From the NCBI GenBank assembly GCA_025056175.1, contig JANWWK010000021.1, positions 1 through 47,165 on the forward strand: a stretch of 47,165 nucleotides of DNA, given 5' to 3'. The DNA comes from Anaerolineales bacterium. GTDB taxonomy: Bacteria > Chloroflexota > Anaerolineae > Anaerolineales > Villigracilaceae. The notes below the pieces were generated by a model. The model was given only the letters and a program-made list of their open reading frames with translations. It did not search any database and was not told the DNA's origin. A program made the position numbers and the translations under genes. Shown in pieces: positions 1-8,482 of this stretch. Within the stretch, counting starts at the first letter, position 1, and each line of letters begins with the position of its first letter.

Positions 1-1
1 T

Positions 2-1195
2 GTGAACCTGAATCAACAACTCGACCTGATTCGCCAATCAGCGACCGTCTCGCTCAACGACCGAATTGTAGCCGCGCGTGCCGTCGGAAAACGAGTCATC
101 CCCCTGCACGTTGGCGACCCGGACTTTCCCACCCCGCAGCCAGTTCTGGAAACCGCTTTTCGTGCGCTGGAGGCAGGTCTGACCCATTATGGTCCCAGCA
201 CAGGCGACCCGGAGTTGCGCCGTGCTGCCGCGCTGAAGCTGGCCCGCGATAATGGTTTGGAATATGACCCCCAAACGGAAATTTTGGTCACGCATGGCGG
301 CATTCATGCCTATTACCTTGCCATGCAGGCTATCCTCAATCCTGGCGACGAGGTCTTGATTCCTGACCCGACCTGGGCAACCCATGCCAACATGGCGTTG
401 ATGTTGCGAGCAAATGTGATTCGCGTGCCGGCGCCGCCAGAAAATGATTTCTTGCCAACCTTTCAGGATTGGGAGCGGGCTTTGACCCCTCGCAGCCGCG
501 TTATTGTCATCAATTACCCATCCAACCCAACTGGCAGGTATCCCTCCCGTATGTATTTGCAAACCCTGCAAGAATTTGCCGCTGCCCATGACCTGTGGGT
601 GGTCAGCGATGAAGTGTACGAGAACCTGTACTATGAAGAAAAACCCGTTTCGGCGGCAGCGTTCGATGGCGCCAAAGAGCGTACTTTGCTGGTTCATAGC
701 CTTTCCAAGACCTATGCCATGACCGGCTGGCGGGTGGGGTATCTGGCTGCACCTGCGCACGTCATTGCTCAGGCCATCAAGGTCGGTCAGAACTCGATAA
801 CCTGTGTTGCGCCATTTATCCAGAAAGCTGCCGCCTTTGCGCTGACCGACCCCGGTGTTCAACAAGCGGCTGCCGGGATGCGCGCCGCTTATGCCCGCCG
901 ACGCGACCTGGTTTTGCGCATCGCAGAGGAGATGGGCAGCACAAACGTCATCACCCGGCCTTCTCCGGGCGCGTTCTACTTTTTCCTCGATATTCGTCCA
1001 TTGCGGATGTCTTCCCTCGAATTTTGTGAGCGCATTCTGGATGAGGCTGACGTGGGGTTAGTGCCGGGGTCGGCCTTTGGGCAACAGGGAGAAGGCTTTG
1101 TGCGGATGACGATTGCCGCATCGGATGCCGAAGTTGAAGCCGGCTTTCGCGCCATTTTGATGTGGGCTGCGCGTCAAAAAACAAAGGGAGGCTAA
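2..1195 (+). CDS. PLP-dependent class I aminotransferase (aspartate/prephenate type)
   Basis: Fold-type I aminotransferase, about 397 residues, which is close to full length for the family. Visible landmarks are the NPTG motif (Asn about 175), SDEVY with the PLP-pyridine Asp (about 203), the Schiff-base lysine in SLSKTY (Lys about 236) followed by TGWRVGY, and a late Arg in the FVRMTIA segment that would bind the substrate carboxylate. The first codon is GTG at position 2, so the true start could lie before the window. The gene sits 2 nt upstream of prephenate dehydratase, so it is probably co-transcribed. A role in aromatic or aspartate transamination (prephenate to arogenate, or phenylpyruvate to Phe) is inferred from that neighbour. 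Substrate specificity cannot be read from sequence alone. Confidence 0.88.
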   Translation: MNLNQQLDLIRQSATVSLNDRIVAARAVGKRVIPLHVGDPDFPTPQPVLETAFRALEAGLTHYGPSTGDPELRRAAALKLARDNGLEYDPQTEILVTHGGIHAYYLAMQAILNPGDEVLIPDPTWATHANMALMLRANVIRVPAPPENDFLPTFQDWERALTPRSRVIVINYPSNPTGRYPSRMYLQTLQEFAAAHDLWVVSDEVYENLYYEEKPVSAAAFDGAKERTLLVHSLSKTYAMTGWRVGYLAAPAHVIAQAIKVGQNSITCVAPFIQKAAAFALTDPGVQQAAAGMRAAYARRRDLVLRIAEEMGSTNVITRPSPGAFYFFLDIRPLRMSSLEFCERILDEADVGLVPGSAFGQQGEGFVRMTIAASDAEVEAGFRAILMWAARQKTKGG

Positions 1196-1197
1196 CG

Positions 1198-2016
1198 ATG
1201 AGAGTTGCGTTTCAGGGTGAGCCGGGCGCATATAGTGAACAGGCGCTGTTTGGGTATTTCGGCCTGGTTGAAACTGTGCCATGTGAAAGTTTTGACCTTG
1301 TCTTTGAGACGGTTGCAGGCGGTGGGGCCGATGCGGCTCTCATTCCCATCGAAAATTCGCTGGCGGGCAGCATTCACCAGAATTACGACCTGCTCTTACG
1401 GTATCATCTCCACATTGTGGGGGAATACTTTTTGCGCGTGCGGCACTGTCTGATTGCTGCTCCGGGTGTCACCAAACAATCGGTTCGCAAAGTCATCAGT
1501 CATCCACAGGCACTGGGACAGTGCGCTGCTTATCTGCGCCGCTGGGGAGTCAAGAGTGAAGCCGTTTATGATACCGCCGGCAGCGTGAAAATGCTAAAAG
1601 CCAGCGGTGCGCGCGATATGGCCGCGATTGCCTCGCGCCGCGCGGCGGAACTTTATGGCATGGAAATTCTCGAAGAAGGCATCGAAGACAACCCCGAAAA
1701 TTACACCCGCTTCCTTGCCGTAGCGCGTGAAGCCATTCAACCGCAGGGAGAAGCCAAAACCTCGATAGTGTTTACCCTGAAAAATGTCCCCGGCGCATTG
1801 TTCAAAGCCTTGAGCGTGTTTGCCCTGCGGGATATTGACCTGACCAAAATCGAATCACGCCCGTTGCAAGGCAAACCCTGGGAATACCTGTTTTATATTG
1901 ATTTTCTCGGCGCAGCGCACGAGCCGGGCGCTTCTCGTGCGCTTGAACATCTGGCCGAATATGCGCTAATGTTGCGCGTGCTGGGTTCGTATCCGCGCAT
2001 GAAGTTTGAGCCTTGA
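1198..2016 (+). CDS. pheA: Prephenate dehydratase with C-terminal ACT domain
   Basis: Converts prephenate to phenylpyruvate in phenylalanine synthesis. The 272-residue protein starts [14 protein letters not shown], the normal N-terminus of the family. This fixes the ATG at 1198, preceded by GGGAGG at 1186-1191, rather than an in-frame upstream extension. The catalytic domain shows the PIENS segment with the following SI-HQNYDLL stretch, SHPQALGQC and NYTRF (the TRF catalytic motif). From about residue 190 an ACT domain begins ([15 protein letters not shown]) and carries the ESRP effector-binding motif, so feedback inhibition by phenylalanine is expected. It is a monofunctional enzyme with no fused chorismate mutase, lies 2 nt after the aminotransferase stop, and is followed at once by a strong terminator. 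Confidence 0.95.
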   Translation: MRVAFQGEPGAYSEQALFGYFGLVETVPCESFDLVFETVAGGGADAALIPIENSLAGSIHQNYDLLLRYHLHIVGEYFLRVRHCLIAAPGVTKQSVRKVISHPQALGQCAAYLRRWGVKSEAVYDTAGSVKMLKASGARDMAAIASRRAAELYGMEILEEGIEDNPENYTRFLAVAREAIQPQGEAKTSIVFTLKNVPGALFKALSVFALRDIDLTKIESRPLQGKPWEYLFYIDFLGAAHEPGASRALEHLAEYALMLRVLGSYPRMKFEP

Positions 2017-2026
2017 CCGAAACGAA

Positions 2027-2052
2027 AGCGGCGCAACAAAGCGCCGCTTTTT
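2027..2052 (+). terminator. Rho-independent terminator after pheA
   Basis: Perfect 8-bp stem AGCGGCGC / GCGCCGCT with loop AACAAA, running directly into a short T tract. It starts 10 nt after the pheA stop and ends the aminotransferase-pheA unit. Confidence 0.9.
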
Positions 2053-2090
2053 ACTCACAAATTTCATTGTATAACGAAATCGTGGAAAGT

Positions 2091-2119
2091 TTGTCCAGAC
2101 AATCCCTTACAGTTATTAT
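2091..2119 (+). promoter_or_regulatory. Candidate sigma-70-type promoter for the 2126-2451 RNA
   Basis: TTGTCC at 2091-2096, a 17-nt spacer and TATTAT at 2114-2119, lying just after the pheA terminator. Predicted start of transcription is near 2126. No start codon with a ribosome binding site follows for more than 400 nt, so the transcript begins with a long non-coding segment. Confidence 0.45.
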
Positions 2120-2125
2120 GGCCTA

Positions 2126-2451
2126 TTTTAATGTTTTGGCCTGTGTTTTGGTGTATTCTATAGGTAGTAACTCATCCATCTACCCACTCAGTTACAGAAA
2201 GGAGGTCAGAATTTCGGTCCCAAACTATCCGGCTGGCACTCCTGGAGGTGAAATCGGGGACTGAGGAAATGGCAACAAGGCTTTCTGCCTGCGCCAGACG
2301 TCTCCCGGCACGATAGACCGGATTCCCGATTCACCTCGGATAGGCCACTCCATAAGAGTTTCCTTGAGACGTTGCGAGTCTCTTCTGCAAGTGCGAATGT
2401 ACAATCGAGATTAACCGACCGAGACGGATGGACATGCTCCATCCGTCTTCG
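2126..2451 (+). ncRNA. Candidate structured RNA or leader, family not recognised
   Basis: A gene-free stretch between pheA and the SCP2-like gene that contains strong pairing potential. Bases 2245-2258 pair with 2325-2337 (13 bp, one bulged A). Bases 2215-2221 can pair with 2257-2263, which competes with the first helix at two bases. Bases 2366-2370 and 2378-2382 form a small hairpin, and a 10-bp hairpin closes the segment at 2423-2447. A purine-rich AAAGGAGGT at 2198-2206 looks like a ribosome binding site but has no start codon at a usable distance. I could not match it to TPP, cobalamin, glycine, 6S, RNase P or SRP RNA. It may be a free small RNA or an attenuator for the downstream gene. 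Confidence 0.35.
2423..2451 (+). terminator. Terminator-like hairpin ahead of SCP2-like gene
   Basis: Perfect 10-bp stem GACGGATGGA / TCCATCCGTC with loop CATGC, followed by TTCGTTTG. The T tract is interrupted, so termination may be partial, consistent with either the end of a small RNA or an attenuator. Confidence 0.5.
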
Positions 2452-2565
2452 TTTGATTTGTCTTTCGCGTTTCTGAATTCTGTGGGTTTGCGGCTGTCGT
2501 TCGTTCCAGGTTTCTATGAAGTGGTACAATCATCCCAAGACCAACCTGTGCCAGGAGTGCTTCTG

Positions 2566-2973
2566 ATGTCTGCCATTTTTCCTTCTGCCGAGTGGCTTCA
2601 AACCTTTCAGGAAAAACTCAATTCCGATGAACAATATGCGCGCATCGCCAGCAAGTGGGAAGGTGATATGTACTTCATCATCGAACCGGAAGGCAATTTG
2701 AAAGAACGCATGGTCATGTACCTGGATTTATGGCACGGTCAATGCCGCCATGTTGAAATTGTGGATGACCTTGCTAAATATACTCCTGCGTTTACGCTCA
2801 AAGCGGCCTATTCCAACTTTGCCCGCGTACTGAAAGGCGAACTTGACCCGATGCAGGCCATGCTCACCCGAAAACTGGATGTGAAAGGCAACATGGCCGT
2901 GATGATGCGAAACGTACCGGTGGTTTTGGATTTTGTCCGCTGTGCGCGTGAGATAACCCGCGAGATTCGGTGA
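2566..2973 (+). CDS. SCP2 sterol-carrier-like domain protein
   Basis: A 135-residue single-domain protein starting MSAIFPSAEWLQTF. The pattern of an acidic N-terminal helix, beta strands (MYFIIEPEG, RMVMYLDLWHGQC), and a later FTLKAAYSNFARVLKGELDPMQAMLTRKLDVKG segment matches SCP2-type lipid-binding domains. In these, a hydrophobic tunnel binds acyl or sterol-like ligands. The ATG at 2566 has AGGAG at 2553-2557. A longer in-frame start at 2428 would put the 2423-2447 hairpin inside the coding sequence, which argues against it. A TACAAT at 2525-2530 could be its own -10 element. The biological ligand is unknown. Conserved Cys and Met residues near the C-terminus (MRNVPVVLDFVRCARE) have no assigned role. 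Confidence 0.75.
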   Translation: MSAIFPSAEWLQTFQEKLNSDEQYARIASKWEGDMYFIIEPEGNLKERMVMYLDLWHGQCRHVEIVDDLAKYTPAFTLKAAYSNFARVLKGELDPMQAMLTRKLDVKGNMAVMMRNVPVVLDFVRCAREITREIR

Positions 2974-2991
2974 CCCAGCCGATGGGAGACG

Positions 2992-3023
2992 AAAAAGCCC
3001 CTTGTTTGAAACAGGGGCTTTTC
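2992..3023 (+). terminator. Bidirectional terminator between convergent genes
   Basis: AAAAGCCCC and GGGGCTTTT arms around a TTGTTTGAAACA centre, with A and T tracts on either side. It can therefore terminate both the SCP2-like gene (plus) and the amino acid ABC operon (minus), whose last gene ends at 3051. Confidence 0.85.
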
Positions 3024-3050
3024 TGTTGAGAGGAGTACTCTACCCGTTGC

Positions 3051-3839
<789 letters not shown>

Positions 3840-3840
3840 T

Positions 3841-4695
3841 TCATCGGTCTCCTTTTGCCATACGGGCTTCGATTTTTCCTTGAATGTAGGAGAGAATCAT
3901 GGTCATCAGCCAGTAAAACACCGCCGCCATGATGAGCGCTTCCAGGTTCTTGAAGTTGGCGCGTCCTACTTTGGTTGCGCGCCACATCAATTCGTGAACG
4001 AAACCCGTCGCTGAGACCAGCGCCGAATCTTTGGTCATGGCAATAAATTCATTCCCCATTGGCGGAATAGCAAACCGCAAGGCTTGCGGAATGACAATAC
4101 GGCGCATCACCTGGACTGGCGTCATTCCCAGCGCCAGCGCCGCCTCGCGTTGCCCTTTGCCCACGGAACCAATTCCAGCGCGGAAAATTTCACTCATATA
4201 CGCGCCATAGTTCAGTCCCAATGCAACCACACCGGCAATGAAGCCCGGTAGAATGATTCCCAGTTGCGGTAGCGCCAGGAAGAAGAAAAAAATTTGTAGA
4301 TACAGTGGTGTGCCGCGAATCAGCGAGACATAAAACGTTGAGATGGCATAAAATGGCGGAAAACGTGAGAGCCTACCGAGTGCCGCAACCAGCGCCAGAA
4401 GGGTGGCAAGTAAAATCGAAAGCACTGAAATCAGAATCGTTTGTCCCATTCCGCCTGCAACGAACGCCAGATTGCGCTGGATGAAATCGAAATCCAGGCG
4501 AATCGTGTTGAATTCCAGGCTGCCGAGCGTCAAAGTCTGTCCGCTAAACAGAAACATTAGAAGCGCAAACATCACCAGCCAGGAAACGCCCACATGAATG
4601 CGGAAAACACGTTCTCTGCGCTGTTCTGCTGCGTAAAGCGCCTCTCCCAGTGAAACCGAGGGCGTGTTTTGTTTGGTATCGGCGGTATCGTTCAT
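3841..4695 (-). CDS. Polar amino acid ABC transporter permease
   Basis: Inner-membrane subunit of the HisM/GlnP family, 284 residues. A hydrophilic N-terminus (about 30 residues) precedes a first membrane segment ([16 protein letters not shown]). A periplasmic stretch follows, and then the conserved core [22 protein letters not shown] with further segments. The EAA loop is clear ([26 protein letters not shown]), followed by [16 protein letters not shown], which contacts the ATPase. The start MNDTADTKQ at 4695 has GGAGAA 5 nt upstream. A longer frame start at 4731 would run into the intergenic hairpin. Gene order on the minus strand is binding protein, permease, ATPase. Confidence 0.93.
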   Translation of the reverse strand: MNDTADTKQNTPSVSLGEALYAAEQRRERVFRIHVGVSWLVMFALLMFLFSGQTLTLGSLEFNTIRLDFDFIQRNLAFVAGGMGQTILISVLSILLATLLALVAALGRLSRFPPFYAISTFYVSLIRGTPLYLQIFFFFLALPQLGIILPGFIAGVVALGLNYGAYMSEIFRAGIGSVGKGQREAALALGMTPVQVMRRIVIPQALRFAIPPMGNEFIAMTKDSALVSATGFVHELMWRATKVGRANFKNLEALIMAAVFYWLMTMILSYIQGKIEARMAKGDR

Positions 4696-4717
4696 CACCT
4701 TCTCCCAGGAAACGCTG

Positions 4718-4749
4718 ACGTGGAGGCACATGCTGACGTGCCTCCACGT
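4718..4749 (-). promoter_or_regulatory. Intergenic 12-bp hairpin between binding-protein and permease genes
   Basis: Perfect inverted repeat of 12 bp (ACGTGGAGGCAC / GTGCCTCCACGT) with an 8-nt loop, lying between the stop of the binding protein (4765) and the permease start (4695). It has no T tract. In this position such hairpins commonly protect the 3' end of the abundant binding-protein message and reduce expression of the membrane genes. That role is inferred here. Confidence 0.7.
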
Positions 4750-4764
4750 CCAGACCAGGCATTT

Positions 4765-5670
4765 TTACTTTGGGGATTGCGTCAAATCCTGCCCAAACCA
4801 CTTTATCGAAAGCGCCGAAAGGCGACCATCGGCATGCATTGCCTGGAAGAGTTTATCCACTTCCGCGCGCAGGCTATCGGTAGGCAGTTTCGCGGCTTTA
4901 TCAAAGGCGGCTGCCAGTTCTTCCGAAAACACCGGCGACCCCAGTTTCTTGACCGGCATGCCGGCGGCGATGTTGGCATCTACCACTGTGGCCGAAGTCA
5001 CGTACCCTACGAAATCGGTTCTTCCGGCAGCAATCGCCTGCGCGCATTCCTGGTCGGTAGAGAGGGTGACGACCTTGACCCCCGCCGGAGCTTTGGCGTA
5101 AATCGAAGATTCGGGCAACCCCAGCGCAGCCATATCGCCATTCAGCCAGGCTTCATAGGTGGTGGCTGTTCCGGCACAGAGCGCCTGCCCGGCCAGTTCC
5201 TCCAGCGAAGCAAAACTCGCATCACTGCGCACCGCGACCACTGCTGGGGTGTAATAATACGGCACGCTAAAATTCAGCACTTTTTGCCGCTCTACGGTAA
5301 TCGTCATCGAGCCTACGCTCACATCCCACTTGTTGGCCCAATTTCCAGCGGTAATCATATCCCAATCTGGTGTGGCAAAGCAGGTCTCAACCCCTAGCGC
5401 CTTCCCGATTTCGATAGCAACATCCACATCGAACCCCTGCATCTGATTCGCGGTCAGGGCATCGGCAGGACACTTTGTTTGGGCCAGCCGCTGCTCGTTG
5501 GCATTCAAAAACGATTGCGGCTCGTAGTTTGGGTCGGTCGAAATCAGAATGTAGCCGCGCTGCTTGATTTCCTGCAACAAATCGGCAGCCGGCGGCTGAC
5601 CTCCCTGACAGGCCGAAAGAACGATGGCAAGCGCCAGCGTCACGATAGAAACGAAAGATAATTTTCTCAT
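4765..5670 (-). CDS. Amino acid ABC transporter substrate-binding lipoprotein
   Basis: Family 3 extracellular solute-binding protein, 301 residues. The N-terminus MRKLSFVSIVTLALAIVLSAC is a lipoprotein signal peptide with lipobox LSAC and lipidated Cys21, so the mature protein is anchored outside the membrane. Diagnostic segments are GFDVDVAIEIGKALG, WDVSVGSMTITVERQKVLNFSVPYY and LAGQALCAGTATTYEAWLNG. The ATG at 5670 has GGAGAAGGAG just upstream. A frame start about 70 codons earlier would destroy the signal peptide. It captures the ligand for the permease and ATPase that follow. Cys residues at about 66 (TKCPADA) and in ETCFATPDW may form a disulfide, but this is only a suggestion. Confidence 0.93.
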   Translation of the reverse strand: MRKLSFVSIVTLALAIVLSACQGGQPPAADLLQEIKQRGYILISTDPNYEPQSFLNANEQRLAQTKCPADALTANQMQGFDVDVAIEIGKALGVETCFATPDWDMITAGNWANKWDVSVGSMTITVERQKVLNFSVPYYYTPAVVAVRSDASFASLEELAGQALCAGTATTYEAWLNGDMAALGLPESSIYAKAPAGVKVVTLSTDQECAQAIAAGRTDFVGYVTSATVVDANIAAGMPVKKLGSPVFSEELAAAFDKAAKLPTDSLRAEVDKLFQAMHADGRLSALSIKWFGQDLTQSPK

Positions 5671-5724
5671 GCTCCTTCTCCTTATTGGCGTTTGAAATAC
5701 CAGCAGGGAACGCTGGATGGTATT

Positions 5725-5753
5725 AGGATAGACGAAAACCTCGCAAATTTCAA
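5725..5753 (-). promoter_or_regulatory. Promoter of the amino acid ABC operon
   Basis: On the minus strand TTGAAA (5753-5748), a 17-nt spacer, then TATCCT (5730-5725). Predicted start is near 5718, giving a leader of about 48 nt before the lipoprotein ATG. The leader contains a small CCAGC/GCTGG hairpin at 5700-5716. Confidence 0.6.
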
Positions 5754-5829
5754 GTTCAATTTGGAGGTAGTTTGCAGGCCGTTTGCTTTTCTTACGGAAC
5801 ATTAAGAAACATTTCCCATTCAACCGGAG

Positions 5830-5835
5830 TATACT
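5830..5835 (+). promoter_or_regulatory. Possible -10 element for the MoxR-CoxE genes
   Basis: TATACT in a gene-free, AT-richer stretch, 59 nt before the MoxR-type ATG. No convincing -35 element is seen 16-18 nt upstream, so this is a weak call. Confidence 0.3.
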
Positions 5836-5894
5836 GGTCTTGATAGTCTTATCTGTTTTCAAGCATCTTGTCCCCACCGAATCAGGCTACCGTT

Positions 5895-6848
5895 ATGAGT
5901 GACGCTCTCTTTACCTCCACCGAAACCGTAAAAAACCAGCTCTCGCAGCAAAAATACATTGCTACCGATGAAATTGCCACCATCGTCTTTCTGGCCGAAA
6001 AACTCGGTAAACCGTTACTGGCCGAAGGCCCTGCCGGTGTGGGCAAAACCGAACTTGCCAAAGCCATTGCTGCTGCCGCCGGACGCGAACTGATTCGTCT
6101 GCAATGCTACGAAGGCCTGGACGAATCCAAAGCCCTGTACGAATGGGAGTATTCCAAGCAGCTGCTTTACACCCAACTCTTGCGCGATAAACTCAACGAA
6201 ACCCTCGGCAAAGCCGAAACACTGGCTGAAGCCGCTGACAGACTGGCCGCCGAAGAAGATGTGTTCTTCTCCACCCGCTTCCTGCTTCAGCGTCCGCTCC
6301 TGCGTGCCATCCTGAGCGAAAAACCGGTCGTTCTGCTGATTGACGAAATTGACCGTGCTGATGCCGAATTCGAGGCCTTCCTGCTCGAAGTGTTGAGCGA
6401 TTTCCAGGTTTCGGTGCCAGAACTCGGCACACTGGCTGCCAAACATCGCCCGTTCGTCATTCTCACCTCCAACAACACCCGCGAACTGAGCGAAGCCCTC
6501 AAACGCCGCTGTCTGTACCTCTTCATTGACTACCCCGATTTGGAAGCCGAACTGGCGGTCGTGCGTCTGAAAGTGCCGGACCTGAACCCCAAACTGGCGC
6601 GCCAGGCCGTAGATTTTGTTCAGCGTCTTCGTAAGAGCGACTTGCGCAAATCTCCTTCCATCAGCGAAACGCTGGATTGGGCCAACGCACTGGTGGCTCT
6701 CAACGCTTCCAATCTCGATAAAGACACCCTCGAGGAAACCCTTTCCGTTTTGCTCAAGCACGAGGCCGACCTGCAAAAAGCCCGTCGTCAATTCATCCAT
6801 CCCCCGCCCTCTCGCCCCGACGAATTTCGACGCTTTTCGGGAAATTGA
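5895..6848 (+). CDS. MoxR/CoxD-type AAA+ ATPase
   Basis: AAA+ chaperone-like ATPase of the MoxR group, 317 residues. It has Walker A EGPAGVGKT (44-52), Walker B VVLLIDEIDRAD (Asp151/Glu152), sensor 1 LTSNN, and the SEALKRRCLYLFIDYPD segment that carries the arginine finger and MoxR signature. The tail after about residue 285 is basic and proline-rich. The chosen ATG (5895) begins MSDALFTSTETVKNQL. A TTG start at 5868 would add nine residues without family support. It lies 3 nt upstream of a CoxE-like VWA gene. Such MoxR-VWA pairs act as metal-cofactor or complex assembly machines, as CoxD/CoxE do for Mo-Cu CO dehydrogenase. No CO dehydrogenase genes lie in this window, so the client is unknown. 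Confidence 0.9.
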   Translation: MSDALFTSTETVKNQLSQQKYIATDEIATIVFLAEKLGKPLLAEGPAGVGKTELAKAIAAAAGRELIRLQCYEGLDESKALYEWEYSKQLLYTQLLRDKLNETLGKAETLAEAADRLAAEEDVFFSTRFLLQRPLLRAILSEKPVVLLIDEIDRADAEFEAFLLEVLSDFQVSVPELGTLAAKHRPFVILTSNNTRELSEALKRRCLYLFIDYPDLEAELAVVRLKVPDLNPKLARQAVDFVQRLRKSDLRKSPSISETLDWANALVALNASNLDKDTLEETLSVLLKHEADLQKARRQFIHPPPSRPDEFRRFSGN

Positions 6849-6851
6849 CCT

Positions 6852-8228
6852 ATGGAAAGCCGCATTCTACAGTTGATTGCTGCCTTGCGCGCCAGCGGTG
6901 TACGCATCAGCCTGGCAGAGAGCGCCGAGGCCTTCTCCGCAGTAGATTTGATGGGGATTCAAGACCGCGAACAATTCCGCCTCTCCCTGCGCGCCACACT
7001 CATCAAGGATGTGCGTGACATTCCCGTCTTCGAGAAACTCTTCCCGCTTTTCTTTGGCGCCGCGCCTCCGCCGCTGATGGGCGGTAACATCTCTGAGCAG
7101 TTGACGCCCGAAGAAGCCGGCCTGCTGGCCGAAGCCTTGCGCCAGTTTGCCCAGGATTTGCGTGAGCGCATGGACCGCCTGCTGAACGGGCAACCCCTGA
7201 CCCGTGAGGAACTGGAGCAACTCGCCCGCATGGTTGGCCTGAACAACACTCAGGATTTGCGTTACCAGAACTGGATGGCGCAGCGCATGATGCGCGCGCT
7301 GGCCTTCCCCGAAGTGCGCGAAGCCCTGAAAGAGTTGATGGAACAACTGGCCCAACTGGGGATGAGCCGCGAGCGGGTCGAGCAGGTGCGCGAACTGATT
7401 CGCCAAAACCTCGCCGGCCTGGAAGAACAGATGCAGCAGTTTGCTGGCGAGCGCATTGCCGAAAATTTGAGTCAACAGCCTCCCGGAGAAAGCACCGATT
7501 CCCTGCTCAATCGTCCGTTTCGCGCCTTATCCGATGCCGACAAAAAAGCCCTCCAGCGCGAAGTCCGCCGCCTGGCGGCTATCCTTCGCACGCGCATTGC
7601 CCTGCGCCAGAAGCGCGCCAAAACCGGGCAGCTCGACCCAAAAGCCACCATCCGCGCCAATCTCAAGCACCATGGCGTGCCAATGGAAATCCGCCACAAA
7701 GACCGCACCCGCAAACCGCGCATCGTCGTCTTGTGCGACATCAGCACGTCCATGCGTTTCTGTTCGGAACTCATGCTCACTTTCCTCTACGCGCTGCAGG
7801 GACAGGTACACAAAACCTACGCCTTCGCCTTCATTGACCACCTGGAATCCATCTCCGGCGATTTCGAGGCCACCAGTGCCGAAGAAGCCATTGCGTCCGT
7901 CTTGTGGCGTATGCCTGCCGGTTCGTACAACACCGATTTAGGTTGGTCGCTTCAGAATTTTGTGGATTCCTATCTCGATACGCTCACCGGCCAAACCACG
8001 CTGCTCATCGTTGGCGATGGCCGCAACAATTACAACGACCCTCGTTTAGACCTGTTCTCCTTGCTGGCCCGCCGCGCCGCCCGAGTCATCTGGTTCAACC
8101 CCGAACCACCCGCCTTGTGGAATGGTGATAGCGATATGCCTCGCTATGCTCCTCTGTGCAACTCTGTGCTAAAGGTGGGTAACCTGCGCGAGCTGGCCGA
8201 AGCCGTTGACCATTTGATGACAAACTGA
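6852..8228 (+). CDS. CoxE-like von Willebrand factor A domain protein
   Basis: 458-residue partner of the preceding MoxR ATPase. The N-terminal 270 residues are helical and rich in Glu/Gln/Arg (for example LAQLGMSRERVEQVRELIRQNLAGLEEQMQQF), probably coiled-coil. The C-terminal VWA domain has the MIDAS start VLCDISTSM (DxSxS, Asp296), a later threonine region (GSYNTDLGWSLQNF) and LLIVGDGRNNY with the distal Asp. No signal peptide or membrane segment is seen, so it should be cytoplasmic, as expected for CoxE. The gene starts 3 nt after the MoxR stop. The metal-dependent VWA face is expected to bind either the ATPase ring or the client. Confidence 0.87.
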   Translation: MESRILQLIAALRASGVRISLAESAEAFSAVDLMGIQDREQFRLSLRATLIKDVRDIPVFEKLFPLFFGAAPPPLMGGNISEQLTPEEAGLLAEALRQFAQDLRERMDRLLNGQPLTREELEQLARMVGLNNTQDLRYQNWMAQRMMRALAFPEVREALKELMEQLAQLGMSRERVEQVRELIRQNLAGLEEQMQQFAGERIAENLSQQPPGESTDSLLNRPFRALSDADKKALQREVRRLAAILRTRIALRQKRAKTGQLDPKATIRANLKHHGVPMEIRHKDRTRKPRIVVLCDISTSMRFCSELMLTFLYALQGQVHKTYAFAFIDHLESISGDFEATSAEEAIASVLWRMPAGSYNTDLGWSLQNFVDSYLDTLTGQTTLLIVGDGRNNYNDPRLDLFSLLARRAARVIWFNPEPPALWNGDSDMPRYAPLCNSVLKVGNLRELAEAVDHLMTN

Positions 8229-8257
8229 AAAAAGCATTAGGAAACCAAAGCCACCTA

Positions 8258-8286
8258 TTGACATCCGATTACTTCTATGTCATACT
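8258..8286 (+). promoter_or_regulatory. Promoter of the rtcB leader
   Basis: Consensus TTGACA (8258-8263), exact 17-nt spacer, CATACT (8281-8286). Predicted start near 8293 gives a leader of about 190 nt before the rtcB ATG, which holds the 19-codon ORF and the competing helices. Confidence 0.7.
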
Positions 8287-8338
8287 CCCATCATCATTAA
8301 GGGGCAAGTCAATTCATTCATCGCTATCCTTTAGAAAG

Positions 8339-8476
8339 GAGGAGGTGATGTCTCGCATGGACAGTAACAGTATCCAACGTGGCGCGGCGGCATCCCTCCT
8401 CGGTTAATCCGTCAGGAAGCCGCTGCGCCAAACCGAATGCCGTCCTTCAGGGCGGCGTTCTCGTTTGGGGAGGAGG
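8339..8476 (+). promoter_or_regulatory. Attenuator-like rtcB leader with competing helices
   Basis: Four pairings can be read directly. Helix A: 8339-8350 (ribosome binding site and ATG of the small ORF) with 8391-8401, 11 bp. Helix B: 8381-8391 with 8419-8429, 11 bp with one G-U. Helix C: 8435-8445 with 8450-8460, 11 bp with a TTCA loop, extendable by CAAAC/GTTTG (8429-8433 with 8463-8467). Helix D: the CCTCCTC at 8395-8401 can instead pair with the GAGGAGG ribosome binding site of rtcB at 8470-8476. A and B interlock and A and D share one strand, so the leader can hold either start site closed depending on ribosome position. This is the architecture of a translation-responsive switch. Its function is inferred. 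Confidence 0.55.
8348..8407 (+). CDS. Putative 19-residue leader peptide upstream of rtcB
   Basis: Starts ATG directly after the very strong ribosome binding site AAAGGAGGAGGTG (8335-8347) and encodes MSRMDSNSIQRGAAASLLG before TAA. An internal ATG at 8357 would give a shorter version. The 3' half of the ORF (8381-8401) forms one side of helices A, B and D, so translation through it must disrupt them. The peptide is not recognised and may have no function beyond its translation. It is too short for statistical gene calling, so the case rests on the ribosome binding site and the overlap with the helices. Confidence 0.5.
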   Translation: MSRMDSNSIQRGAAASLLG

Positions 8477-8482
8477 TCTCTC

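Noticed and set aside
2013-2264. Short plus-strand open frame after pheA
   Set aside because: It begins inside the pheA stop and reads through the terminator and promoter; no ribosome binding site or similarity.
8429-8466. Intrinsic terminator call for the hairpin upstream of rtcB
   Set aside because: The stem is strong but the following TCGTTTG is a poor T tract, so it is described as part of the leader switch and not called as a terminator.
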